From Arbacia lixula (lineage: Eukaryota; Echinodermata; Echinoidea; Arbacioida; Arbaciidae): 64,000 nucleotides of DNA. Below the pieces are notes generated by a model. That model did not search any database. It worked only from the letters and a program-made list of their open reading frames with translations, and was not told the DNA's origin. Below are positions 46,811 to 59,084 of the stretch, piece by piece. The position numbers were made by a program, and so were the translations under genes. Position 1 is the first letter of the stretch. Each line of letters starts with the position of its first letter. The stretch spans positions 13,969,170 through 14,033,169 of the forward strand of contig OZ022588.1 in the NCBI GenBank assembly GCA_963669155.1, given 5' to 3'.

Positions 46811-46957
46811 ACTCCTTTTAACCAGTGCAGTAACTCTGCCATCAGTGGTAACTAACATGGTAGCATTGCTTGACAGCCAATGAGATTCAAGGTTTCCATA
46901 GAAATTGCCATTGGTAGCAAAGTTACCATTAGTGGTAAGTTTTATGCAACAGGGCCC
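46811..46957. mobile_element. second copy of the CCCTGTTGCATAAAA MITE family
   Basis: It aligns with 42110-42250 through TAACTCTGCCATC, GTGGTAACTA, GACAGCCAAT, CAAGGTTTCCATAGA, AAAGTTACCAT and TTTTATGCAACAGGGCCC. The right end is complete. The left terminal repeat is missing or too diverged to see, so this copy is truncated. Confidence 0.8.
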
Positions 46958-46959
46958 GT

Positions 46960-47560
46960 GTATTTGCTTAAAGAAATTTAACATTTGGGGATCGTGAGAG
47001 TCAGTAGGCATTTTAAATATAGATTTAGAAAATATCTTTTGTGTGCACACGTATATGTACTTCGGGTAGTCTCAATGGAGGCGCGTAATGTCGCATAAGA
47101 CTGCCTGCACACTCTGGTAATTACAAGACATAAACACTATTGTACGTGCCTTTTGGGATTGATCCCACTGAAATTGGTTCGAAAAAGGTCGTCGCCATAA
47201 TCAAACGCGTCCCTCGTTCATGAAGCTTGTCTCTCATATAACAAACATGAAAAAGAGGCATATAATATACCCATTTTTATACCAGACATGATTAAGCTCG
47301 ATAAGGTTTGTGCGTGTGACTAGAGTGATTCTGCAACACTGGCAGTGTAAAAGTTATTTCATCATCACACGTCTTAAATATTCACAAAATGGAGGTAAGA
47401 CAAGTCCTTAGAGGTTATAAAAAGCAGGCCACATCGTTTAAACCACCGCGTTAAGTGGGTGCTTGCGTGCTGCTTTTAGAGGAAGGTCGGACTTTTTGTG
47501 GCACAACGACTCCATTCTCGTTAAGCCTTCTCTTTTGCACTGAATGAAAGGCCTATGTCT
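46960..47560. other. unique DNA, no gene recognised
   Basis: No repeat or coding signal found. The right end may belong to the LINE fragment that follows. Confidence 0.45.
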
Positions 47561-47925
47561 ATGAAGACTTGTTAAGCTCTTCTGTAGAATTTCTAATCCA
47601 TCATCATTTGGAATATATATCTTCCCTTGATACTTATAAGAGAGCTCTTAAAGCCTACCTTTTCGCACATAATAAATTATTAATCTCCATCCACGTTCAA
47701 TGACGTTGATCGTATCTAGTTTTTATATATTTATCAATATTTAGCATAGTAGGTATGCTCATGGATCAAAGTGTAAAGCGCATATAAAAATAAATGATGA
47801 GCAATACGCACCGTGTAAATTGATGTTATCAGCTTTGGTATATAAGTCATGCATATCTTAAACATGTTAAAGATTTTTCTGCTCAGACCTCGATTTGAAT
47901 TGAAAAAGAACTAAATGAATTGATT
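47560..47925 (+). pseudogene. LINE 3' end fragment
   Basis: The plus frame reads EYISSLDTYKRALKAYLF and stops after HVQ. This matches the very end of many CR1/L2-type ORF2 proteins (pattern S-TFK--LK-YLF). Downstream, GTGTAAAGCGCATATAAAAA (47771-47790) is the typical AAGCGC-TATAAA 3' box, and the sequence ends GAACTAAATGAATTG. It is 5' truncated, with no RT core. Confidence 0.5.
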
Positions 47926-48039
47926 ATGCGAAAGATGCCTATGAAAAGCAGAGGAAAGGGGAAATAGTAAGAGAGAAGAAACATCGTGGAAAAGAATGAT
48001 AATAAGAGGAAGAAAATGAAAAAGAAGAAGAAAAGAGGA

Positions 48040-48435
48040 AACAGAAACGGAAGAAGAAGAAGAAGAAGAAGAAGAAGAAGAAGAAGAAGAAGAAGAAGAA
48101 GAAGAAGAAGAAGAAGAAGAAGAAGAAGAAGAAGAAGAAGAAAGAGAATATGATTAAGATGAAGAACAAGAACAAGAGAAAGGAGATGAAGAAGAGGAGG
48201 AGGAGGAAGAAGAAGAAGAAGAAGAAGAAGAAGAAGAAGAAGAAGAAGAAGAAGAAGAAGAAGAAGAAGATGATGATGACGATGATGATGGAGAAGAAGA
48301 AAAAGAAGAAGAAGAAGAAGATGCAGAAGAAGAAGAAGAAGAAGAAGAAGAAGAAGGAGGAGGAGGAGAAGAAGAAGAAGAAGAAGAAGAAGAAGAAGAA
48401 GAAGAAGAAGAAGAAGAAAAAGAAGAGTGAATGAA
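48040..48435. repeat. ~390 bp GAA/GAG polypurine tract
   Basis: Almost uninterrupted GAA triplets with GAG, GAT and AAA variants, nearly all purine on the + strand. A GATGATGAC cluster lies near 48270. GAA arrays of this length can form intramolecular triplexes. The long lysine/glutamate and phenylalanine/serine frames on either strand are artefacts of the repeat. Confidence 0.95.
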
Positions 48436-48689
48436 GAGGAGGAGGAGGGGGGGGGAGGAGAGAAAAAGAAGAGTAATGAGAAGCAGATAACACAGTATCA
48501 CTGATCCTAGTTAACCACTTTTAACAGACCATGTAACGGCTGATGTTATGTGTGCATTACCTGTGCAATAATAATCAGGGCTCAGTGCCATCTCTGATAC
48601 TGCTGGATATATTTTTGTCCCGTTTACACCACCACATTTTCTCCTCGTCATAAAAGAATACCCATCAGTATAGTTGCATCATGGACCCT

Positions 48690-48910
48690 ACCACGATCCA
48701 TGGTTGCATAAATCCAAGACCCTCAAGGGACCAGTGTGGACACACAAGGGTGCGCAACTGCTATTGTTGGTCCTCCCTGCGTGTTCTTTCACATAAAAAC
48801 CTTCTCCGGAGTTTCTGGGAACCGAACCCATGCACGCTCGCTCTACCGAGTTGGTCGGGCGGCCTCCGTTCGTCGCCTCGCCTGTATCATGGGGGTAGAC
48901 ATCGTCAACC
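48690..48910 (-). mobile_element. tRNA-derived SINE candidate
   Basis: On the minus strand, ACTCGGTAGAGCG (box A / D-arm like, about 48838-48850) is followed closely by GGGTTCGGTTCCCAG (box B, about 48815-48829). The anticodon-arm region normally between them is missing. A tRNA-like head followed by unrelated sequence is how many SINEs look. The ends are guesses, and no tail is obvious. An open plus frame (48681-48962) overlaps and is not supported. Confidence 0.45.
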
Positions 48911-50610
48911 ATGGCTATACACTCGTCCTTATTATGAAATAATTATAGTGTTATTAAGGTGATAGATATATTTCTATACAATATACATCGTTTAAGGCCT
49001 GTTCAGTGAGCTTCGTTATTTGTTTTGACTGCGTATTCAACCGGGATTTCACTTGAATAAATTATACAAGTGACATTAAATGTTATACAAGTTATAATTA
49101 TACAAGTGACATTAAATGTTGTTAGGTAGTGTAAAGTACCTATATGTAGCATTTTTGTAATCATGATAATCTAGTGGTGTCTTGACTAGTACAACCTTTT
49201 CATCATTTTATAATTGCTGCATTGGTGCCTGTTTGATCGTTTTGTAATTGCTGCATTGGTTAAAGTCATACCTCCTCAAGTTTGTCTTTAATGACACGGT
49301 TCCTAATTTCCAGCTTGCTCAATGAGTTTGTTATTTGCTGTTTGCGTTTTACTACGTATTCATTTGTGTTTTTAGCTTGTAAATAAAAAAAAGTGCCAGT
49401 CTCCGGATTATTCTGTTTGTTTCCCTATTTTTATGAATAAACTTGAATGAATCGATTTTGATTGAAATGAATACAATACCAATACCAGCATTAAATCCAC
49501 CTTGATAGCAATAACACTAATACAATTACCAACCTGGACATCAACTCCAATAATGTTGTACCAACATCAAATCATTACGCAGTATATATCCATTTGAAAA
49601 TAACCTTCGTAAAACAATTTCTAATTGATGATAGATATCAAATGCTTAGCAGCTGATGAAATGTGATTATTATGATTACCATATTGTTAATTGTTAGTAC
49701 AGATTTTTCAGTCCTTTTAGCCACCAGTTTCAATAGGAACTCCAGGTGTCTTTTACCATGTTTACTGACACCAATTCTATATCGGGTACGCGCGTCCATT
49801 CTGAAATATTCTTCGTAATTCAAATTGGCAATTGGCTATTATATTTATAGCCAATCATAAGCTTATTAGCCGATGCAATGTGATTCATGTTTTTTTCTAT
49901 CTGTGGCTTTTCTCTATAATCATACACACATTTTGTCTTTGAACATTTGACAGTAATGATTAAGTTATGAATGTTTATATGATAAACTCCCATCCCTTCG
50001 GATACATTTCTGCTGTGGGGGGGGGGGGGGGGGCGGGGAGGGCGCACGGAAGGGGGGAGGGGGAGCAATCGTATGTTGAACGCCTTTTGCAGCGAACAAA
50101 GACCCGCCAAACACTCGTTGCACTCACTCCAAAGACTATCGGGCAAGCTTCCCGTGAATCGCCGAGAGCCGACCGCCGACGTGCTCCAATTTTTCTCCCA
50201 TTTTATCTCACCCAACAATAGCACATATGTCGTTATTCTTCCGCACACGACCCCTTCATTTAATCAAAACTATTATCTTTTATCGCGTTATCTTCTTCAA
50301 TTTGCAGCTTTCATTTTCTCGGGACTATTATCGTGGCTACAGACAAATTGGGAACTATTTAGAAAAATGGCGGCTGCCTATCTATCCTGTCTTGATCTTC
50401 TCGTTCTTATTCTTTCCCCTTAATCATCTTCACTGTTGTATCTCTTTCTCGTCTTCATGCATGTCAGTTCTCCTGCTTCTTTTTTCTTTAATTTCACATT
50501 CCCCTTCTTCTTAATTGTAATATTCGATTTCTTCAGTCTTATACACACTGCGAGTGTGCTAAAACCATTATGACTAGAACTACAAATACAATTATTACTG
50601 TTCTTACTAC
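48911..50610. other. unique DNA with short direct repeats and a poly-G run
   Basis: ATTATACAAGTGACATTAAA occurs at 49061 and 49097 (36 bp apart). AATTGCTGCATTGGT units begin at 49203 and 49237 (34 bp apart). ATGAATAAACTTGAATGAAT near 49433 resembles a LINE-type tail. A run of about 17 G lies at 50017-50033. A minus frame of 142 codons (49820-50248) is open but unrecognised. Confidence 0.4.
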
Positions 50611-50614
50611 TACT

Positions 50615-50756
<142 letters not shown>

Positions 50757-50759
50757 CAT

Positions 50760-51515
50760 CTACTATCACTTTCATTACAATTACTACTACTGTTTACTAC
50801 AAACACTTTTATTACTATTAAAATGCATAGTGAAATACTGATATTATTCTCATATTATTGCAGCTAGAAATTTTTAAACTATTACGAATTATATTATTCA
50901 TTCCAAACATAGCGATATGATGATACATTTAACAGTATTATTAATGTCTGATTATGACACTATTTTTTTATACTTATATCATATCATAATTATGTCACTA
51001 ACACTGATGAAAAGAGCTATGACGTCAGCATCTCAAGCGGTTTCTTCCCATTGTTATTTTCGCTTAGTTGCCAGTTTGTCCAGCCATTCGACTTCGGGTA
51101 AATAGCGTTGTTGATATATAAAAATGAAGGTGCTATCATCATAATTATTCTTAGTTTCTCTGTATATAACTTTTTTTTCCCGTGGCTAATGTGGATTACT
51201 GTATAAACTTAAACATCTATCGCTCAAATATTACTGCTTTATAAACCATTTTTATTTCTGCGTTTTCTCTTTCTTAATTTCATCTTCTGCTTTCGATTTT
51301 CAATTTTATCTTCTTCATCTAATTCCGCAATTATCATCATCTTTTTCTAAAATTCTTTTCGCGTTAGATCCTGCTTCTTCTTCCCTTTTTCTTTTCTGAT
51401 TTCGTTCTTTTGAGAAATACGTCTAACATACCTTCCCTGTTTAAGCTAACTAGGTAACTGGGTATATTAAAGCACCGCTGTCAGCAAGATGGGTCACAAC
51501 GTTCACGTTTCATTT
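50760..51515. other. AT- and pyrimidine-rich DNA, no gene recognised
   Basis: Pyrimidine-rich patches occur near 51250-51420. No repeat or coding signal was found. Confidence 0.45.
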
Positions 51516-51517
51516 TC

Positions 51518-51518
<1 letters not shown>

Positions 51519-51569
<51 letters not shown>

Positions 51570-51694
51570 CTCTTTCTGTATCTATCTATCTCTATTTCTA
51601 TCTCTCTTCTCGTCCTACTTCATATGATTACCTGAATATCTCCTTCTTACTACCTTTCTGTCTCTTTACGCCCCTCTGCCCAATATGCCTCTTC

Positions 51695-51757
<63 letters not shown>

Positions 51758-51810
51758 CCTCTGTCTCTCTCCCACTCTCTTTTTCTCTCTCTCTTACTTA
51801 CTAACTCTCT
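51519..51810. repeat. two (CT)n arrays
   Basis: Perfect CT runs at about 51519-51567 and 51697-51754, with CT-rich filler between and after. Confidence 0.92.
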
Positions 51811-52935
51811 TTTCTTCATTTCCTCAGTTTTTTCTCTCTCTTTGCACTTGACATGACTGTTCATCTCTTTTCATACAAACTGGGTAAATTTATGAATGCG
51901 CGGCTGTCAATACGTACAGCGTTTGATCGCAAACAGCGACGCAGACTGAGAAACGCAGAACACTGTATATAGAGGGGATGGCGGGAAAAGGGGGGGGGGG
52001 GTGCACAACATGAGGCGGTTTGAATCGCCTGCAGCATGTCTCTTAGGAAAGGGAGATGGGAGCAGGGGAGAGGGTCGCGGAGGAGAGGGGCAGGCGAAGA
52101 GGAAGTAGGGGTAGGGGTGGGGTGAAGGAGAGAACGAAAGAGCGAACGAAAAAAGGGGGTGAAGCTGGAACATGGGGGGGGGGTAACTTTAGTAAGATTC
52201 ATGAGAAGCAATGCATTGAAGGATGATGGGAAAGACAAGAGTTTAGGTCATTATATTGAGAGAGAGAGAGAGAGAGAAAGAAAGAGAGAGAGATAGAGAG
52301 AGAGAGGGGGGGGGAAGAGCAGGAAGAGGGAAGAGAAAGACAGGGGGAAGAGAGAACTTCTGAGAAAGAGAGACGGGGATGAGATGGGATGAGAAGAGAC
52401 TTTTCGGGAGGTGAGTGTCTGATCTAGAAAAGTCAAATGACTAGATTGATGGGGCAAGCGTGGAGGATGCGTAGCCCCTTTCTCTCTCTGCCAATGCCCC
52501 GAGGCTGCGCGAGCCGTCCGCATGCAAGCCCGTCGACATTCGTACATCAGATTAATAACTCCTCGCTAAGATTGCACTTGTTCGTTCTCATCTCAGCCCC
52601 TCGCGCCAGGATCATCAAAATCAGGTCCTTGTCCAAAATTTGTCACTCATCATTCAATTTCCTTCTCATTCATCCAGCCCCTTTTAGGTCTAAATGCATA
52701 CCCTGGCGGTCATATTGTTTTGTTCGTTGATTTGTTTTTGGCTGTTTGCTTTGTGTATGGAAAAAGGTTTATTGCTATTAGTATTACTGCAATAGGTAAA
52801 CCTGTTCATGAGCTGACTACCATCTTCTGAAGATGGTAAAAACTCCTGGCGCATTAGGCTAGAGTGGAATCGAGTATGAGTGCTGACAAGCGTGTAGGCT
52901 GTAATTGTGCGTGTGGGCAGTATGTATGTGTATAT
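51811..52935. other. mixed DNA with G-rich and GA tracts
   Basis: G runs lie near 51991-52000 and 52173-52182. A GA array ending in G lies at 52257-52314. A small CpG-rich patch lies at 52495-52535. An exact palindrome with one centre base (TACCATCTTC t GAAGATGGTA) lies at 52818-52838. No gene is recognised. Confidence 0.45.
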
Positions 52936-52939
52936 GAGA

Positions 52940-52945
52940 TTCCCC

Positions 52946-53000
<55 letters not shown>

Positions 53001-53199
53001 CGGTGACCCACCGTGCTCTAGTTGAACGTACTTCTCCCTCGCCCCCGAGTGGAGCTGGTGCGAGTCGGCCGAGCAGCGGCCCAGCCTGCCAGCCCCCTGG
53101 TACGCCGGGCCAGTATATGGTTACCACACCGTAGAGCGAGCGGCGGGTGTGATTTGCCCTCCGGCTGTTCCGTGCGTTCCACTTGGCACGCTTTTTATC

Positions 53200-53277
<78 letters not shown>

Positions 53278-53300
53278 CTCCCTCTCTGTCTCTCTCTTTG

Positions 53301-53349
<49 letters not shown>

Positions 53350-53370
53350 CTCTCTCTTCTCCCTCTTCTC
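52940..53370. repeat. two CT arrays flanking a GC-rich island
   Basis: A run of 15 C and about 40 bp of CT (52941-52996) precede a CpG-rich stretch of about 200 bp (52997-53200), which is followed by about 170 bp of CT (53200-53370). The minus frame open for 252 codons and the plus frames of 94-138 codons across this region depend on the repeats. The island itself matches no protein I know. Confidence 0.8.
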
Positions 53371-54526
53371 TCTCTCAATCACTCCACCCCTTTCCCCCTC
53401 TCCGTCATGTCTCAATGTCCTCACCACTCCCTTGTTAGCTTGCGGCATGCACGATAGCCCAAACTAGTCGATGTCAGGCAATGTAAAATCGAACATTACA
53501 ATAGACACCTGCCAACCATAGAACAATCTCATACAAAACCAGTCCATAGCACCGTTTATATTGTCTGAATAGGCATAATGATGCAAGATATCATGTGAAA
53601 AACGAAGTAGTACTGAAGAGTGTGAGGATGCGTAAATCGGCGCAACCAGATCTATGCACGCCTCACTAATAGGTTATCATTCCCCAAAATCATAATCATA
53701 ATACCGTTGTGATCATCCATTCTTCCACACTCAAATACTTCCCCGTGTCACTCACATATTTCTAACAAATATATATGAACTGGTCAACATTGCAATTTGG
53801 TTAGGTCCTTAGATAACTATAAATAGGCATGATAGGTATATATATTTTTTTCTCAATGTGTTAGATGCTATATTTCTGATGATTTATACATAAAGATAAT
53901 CGAGCAATATTGTCAATGTTTGATGGTATGTGAGTTGTGTGTGTGGTGAGGTGAAACTTCAAATAAACACAATGAGGAATGTTGTAAAGACAATCCTGGA
54001 TCGGAACAATTCTATGCAATTTCAAGCATAATGAGTTCGTTTTCCATTTTCTTTTGTGTCATGTGTGTGTGTTTTTTTTACCATTAATGCGCACAAACTC
54101 CATAGAACATCAGTTTCCCTGGCACACAATTGATTTTTAAAAGGATTGCGCGGGCCCGGATTTGTGATATGTGAAGGTTTCCAATAACGAAAAAGATCCA
54201 TATGGTTTGAAACTTTTGTACATAATTGTGCACCTCATCCACCTTCATGTTATTCGAAGCCAGGATAATTTGTTCTTATTCATCTTAACAATCAGCAAAC
54301 ATGCCGAAAAGTATTTAACATTTAAAGTATTTATATCTATTTTGAAATAGTCTACGTATGCGGCAATAATGCAGTAAAAGGGTAATGTGTTTTCTTCTAG
54401 ATGTAAAGGAATGTGTTTACAAAACTGATACAAAAGAATGGTTTATCATAATTAATTATCTCAACAATTGCATAAAAATCAATGGAGCAGCTACAACCAA
54501 TTCCAACTGCCTCCAGCCTTTTGAAT

Positions 54527-54570
54527 CCTTGTGGTTTAAGGTTAATTGTGGCCAACCTTTGAACCACAGG
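54527..54570. other. 44 bp hairpin
   Basis: CCTTGTGGTTTAAGGTT and AACCTTTGAACCACAGG are inverted copies with one bulge on each side and a 10-nt loop. Confidence 0.55.
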
Positions 54571-55440
54571 AAGCTATAAAGTCGCAGTCTAAATCCCATA
54601 CAATGCGGCTTATCCTCAAAAAGTGACAATATGTCATCGTTTTGTTTGCATTTTGAAAAGTTCCCTCGAATTATTTCAAAACATGACAAATATGTTGATC
54701 TGGAAGCAACCATTACGTTATTAGGTTTCCGACGATTGACAGACTAACCACACTGTTGATATTTTGACGTCCCCACAACAGAGAAGATAACCCCCACGCT
54801 CTAGTAATTAGTTGATGGGGCTTCAAAAGGAGAAAACGTAACCGGGGATAGTTTAGGGTATTCTATCGATAATTTTCACGGCATATGGAAGTAGAACGCT
54901 GCAAGCAATATCAATTTGCTTTTAATATCTATGACAAATTTCCTCCTGGCCTTCAGTGTACATTCAGCCATTAACAAAGGTTGGCCTAGTTATTCCTACA
55001 CAATCCATGCGAGTCACGCAGGAATCTGGAGCGCAATGTACCGATATACTACCTTGATTTCATGCTTTAGCCTTGGGCAACAAAAAGACAAGTATATCAT
55101 GTCCTAGTTTTCCGGACAAAGCGTAATTTTGACCTATACCATGTATACGGACATACTGTGCGTCAGGGAGATACCTTCTCGCATGCATGCGCCTAAGTGT
55201 CTGCGTGTGTCAATGCAGATTTTATGATAACTGATTTTGAAGTGTTTAAAGCATACATGTATTTCACTGTATTTGTGTACATGTGATAATCGTACACAAT
55301 CTGCCTTGTAAGATTCCGTGGTTCAATGCGAACCGCTATTTGATTTCCATTTTAATGATTCATTTATGTAATTTATTCATTCAAGAAGATTTAGCAGGGA
55401 ACTTCGTGCTAAGAGATTTCATGAAAGGAATGTTATTGGA

Positions 55441-55668
55441 AAGTTGGAGTACAGGCAGAGATTACTTGATTAATTTCTATTATTGTAAAGAAGGAGTATA
55501 GACAGAGATTACTTGATTAATTTCTATTATTATAAAGTTGGAGTATAGACAGAGATTACTTGATTAATTTCTATTATTATAAAGTTGGAGTATAGACAGA
55601 GATTACTTGATTAATTTCTATTATTGTAAAGTTGGAGTATAGACAGAGATTACTTGATTAATTTCTGT
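55441..55668. repeat. 47 bp tandem repeat, 4.9 copies
   Basis: Units start AAGTTGGAGTATAGACAGAG and continue ATTACTTGATTAATTTCTAT at 55441, 55488, 55535, 55582 and 55629, nearly identical and in exact register. The high identity indicates recent expansion, so the copy number is likely to vary between individuals. Confidence 0.95.
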
Positions 55669-58600
55669 TATGCAAGCTGTTCGATTGAAATAAACCGAAC
55701 ATGCCGTATAAGGCGGATACTTCTAATTTGAAAAAAAAAATCCTGTCCGCGGACATTTTTAAGATATATCTTCTCTTGAAATAGTATAAATCAAACTATA
55801 TCAATTGCAGGATATTGCCGTTTTGAGTATCCGATTCTTCACATTGAAATTAAGGAATCCAGGAATAATGAAATCCAAAAAAATCAATTTGTTTGTTCAC
55901 ATTGCAATACTGAGGTAGCGATGCTTTTGCTTTCCCTTCGCAGTGATTTGTATAAATGTCAGAATTTGTTTATTCTTGTCTTGCGTAAGGTTCAGCTTGC
56001 GATGTCATTATTCCTTTTAATGGTAGCGTGTTTCGCTTACATCAATTGATTTTCATTTATTCACACAATATTCAAATACACTAGTTAGAAAAGACACATT
56101 GAACTTTCCTTGTTGATTGTGTGTATGTGTGAGTCGTATTCATCGATGTTATAATACAGATCTTTGGCGTTATTATAGCAATTGATTAATAACAGACATA
56201 CACGAAGCGTTCAATGTTGACACTAATCATATTTTTGAAAAGTGTTTTTATAAGGCTTATATTATTGACATTGGTTTAAAAACGATTAAACGCGTACCAA
56301 TATTAATCAGGTCAGAGCATAGTCTGTGTCTGTACGATTAAGTGTAGCTGAAAACAACTTTTTTTTAACAACTGGTATCAAGGGTATATGACGCACAGTG
56401 CTTCGCGCGCTCACATTTTGCGATTTTCATTTTTTTTTCATTCAAATGTTCAGGGATTGAGTACTAACAATTGCCTCGTCATGCGTTAGGGAATACATCT
56501 ACATAACGCTTCTCACACGATGATGTAAAAAAAAAAATCACACAGTGACCTGGACACAAAGCATTGAAGGTGGAGAAATAAAAAATACCAGACATTTTTT
56601 GCACATTACTTATGGATGGTTGTCCACACGATTTCGTCATAAATTAGGTCGCGTTGCCAATTTGAAGTTCTCCATGTTTATGGTGATCGTTAAAGCTTGT
56701 CAGAAATTCATGAGGCCTGACTTTAGTATCCATTTTTGTATTTATTAGAGTAGTAAAACTCGGTGATTGATCATTCGTTTAGATACTCAAAGCCCAGTCG
56801 GGATTTGAGTACGCAGCATCGTCAAGATTGGAGTGGTATGTTAGGGATTAATAGCAGATGCGTTTTGTCTCATCTCTGACTCTACTCCGTTCCGATTACC
56901 ACAACATAACCATTTGAATACCGGTTGCAAATGGTCTGATATGAGCGCAAGAACATTTCGGCAAATTAACCAGTTACCATATTGAAATTGAAGTTACCAC
57001 TCGGGTTATATTTTGTGCATTGACCTAAAGGTAGCATGATATGAATAAAGCATATGATTTCTCGTCAGAGAGATAATTTGGAGGAAATGGAGCATTCTTG
57101 GATGGAGACGATTTGGGACAAAGCCTTTCATTAAAAGAGGCCGTTACACACCTGGAGTTCAGTTTTGCAATGAAGGTTTTAGTACTCCACTAATATACAT
57201 CTTATATATTTGCGATGCTTTTCAGCATTTTAGCGTAAAGGTTGTTTTATGGCACCATGTTGGGGCAAAACGGTTCTAGTGAGGTCATTGTCTTCATCAA
57301 AAATGGTGCTAACAAATATTAATAATACATTTTTCTTTTTGAAAGTCACGTTTCGGGGCCTATAAGTTAGAATGCAAAGAACTATCCTTCAGGAAAATAG
57401 TGCATTAACAAATGTGGTGCTATTCAGACACAAGAGACGCCTTTTGCGAGGAACCTTGTTCTTAAAGAGCGGAAAACGTCGGCACAATGAAAGTTGGTCC
57501 ATTTGATTTGATTTGATATGTTTTATTGAGCTCACTTCGAGTGACTATCAAATATCATAGGGTTTTAGTTTAGCCTTTCATGAGCATGAGCTATTGACCT
57601 CATAGAGAGTTCGTGAAGTATACCCTCTTCTTTCTCATTTGGTTGTTGATGCAAAGACAACCGAGTCAAAATGTGACCTGATCAATCATTTTCACATGGA
57701 AAATATACAAATTGTGATTGTTTAAAGTTCAAAAGTGTTCGCAATTTTGTAAATTATTGCCAGAATATCATATTTCCTTAAAATCGGAGAGATATATAAA
57801 GCAATTAATGAAAGATAATGGTAGTAAATTTAATGTCACTTTAAATATACATGTATAAACCAGATCGAGTCTACAAGTGCCATATATCATTTGTCATAGC
57901 TAAGCCTATAACGCAATTGCAGTGAATTTATAGCCATTATCATCCGTGGTTTCGAGAAGGGTGCGATATATCATCGGTGTAACTAGACCACGTGGTAGAA
58001 ACGGACAGCGAGCAAGGACGTTAAGGCCATTAAGGATTAATTTGGAGACTCTCGAACGAGATCAAATCTTGGTATTCCCTATGACACCTTACAAAATGGC
58101 AATTACGCTCTCGGTCGTCTTTCGACCTCACTTGCCCTCCGAAAAAGATGGAGTCATCAATACGAATACGCTTTTTTGTTTGCTTTTTTTTTTGCAAATG
58201 AATGATTTACAGCCTTTCTGCGCTTCCAGTGAGATATGTAACATTATCGTTTTTATTTATGACTTTGTTTCTTACGTTACAACCGGTCACTTTTATTTCC
58301 GGTTGCATGGAATTGCAGTTCATTGAACCGGGGATTGCAATATTTCATATGATTAAAAGTATTTACAACTTTTCAAGAATATCAAGGAAGTGCAGTTTGT
58401 TACAGCTCTCCGCAACTGTTTGTGACCGAAGAAAGCTTTAAATGAAATTCTAATTAAATGAAATGTTTGAAGATGGCCGGAAATCATCATTTCCTTTCAA
58501 TCAATACAAATATGGCCGATATATTTATGCCAGTTCATAAACAACTACGTGATTAGCCCACATAGTGAATCATCCATCCTGTTTCTGAGATAAAAGAAAG

Positions 58601-58758
58601 AAAACTGTTTTATTTCGATTTACGTTGTCATGCTCTGGTTCCCCATGCTTTGATACCTGGACGCGCGTCATCAAAATCACACGATTTTGCGGTCAATTAA
58701 TGCGTCCTTTCGGAGGGTTCTGGAAGACAAAAAACTGAATAAAAATGTATAATCCCCC

Positions 58759-58759
<1 letters not shown>

Positions 58760-58822
<63 letters not shown>
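58760..58822. repeat. (CT)n microsatellite
   Basis: About 60 bp of perfect CT dinucleotides preceded by CCCCCTTCC. Confidence 0.93.
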
Positions 58823-58825
<3 letters not shown>

Positions 58826-59084
58826 ATCCACATCTTCCAAAGCGGACCATGCGGTTTGTATTCAACCCGGTCACGCTCTGAATCCGTTGACAAAACGATT
58901 TATGGTTCACGCTTGAAGGCCGATTTGCGCAGCATGAAGTCCTCTGACTTCGTGGACCTCTCATTTCCAAGTTCATTATCATTTTCCTCCGCATTTGTTG
59001 ACCCATTTTTCAAACACTTCACTCACTCACTCGCCTGCCTTACTCCGCCGACAAAGTCACAACCCTGGGGTGCTCCACTTAAAA

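Larger units (their letters stand above)
53380..58750. other. long AT-rich gene-free stretch
   Basis: It holds the hairpin at 54527 and the 47 bp tandem repeat at 55441. A minus-strand LINE-type tail (TTTGATTTGATTTGATATG, 57502-57520) also lies here. The sequence near 57780-57848 ends TTTAAAGTGACATTAAATTT on the opposite strand and could be a TTAA-type element end. A plus frame of 126 codons (57946-58326) has no recognisable domain. Confidence 0.45.

Noticed and set aside
47939..48501. Phe-rich, Ser-rich and Lys-rich frames
   Set aside because: Direct translation of the GAA/GAG tract.
52690..53448. 252-codon minus-strand open frame
   Set aside because: Mostly Glu/Arg from GA arrays; the GC-rich middle is also open on the other strand and matches nothing.
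55441..55668. CRISPR-like repeat-spacer pattern
   Set aside because: The whole 47 bp unit is conserved, so there are no variable spacers.
57946..58326. 126-codon plus-strand frame
   Set aside because: Not repeat-driven, but no domain, no convincing start context and no splice evidence.
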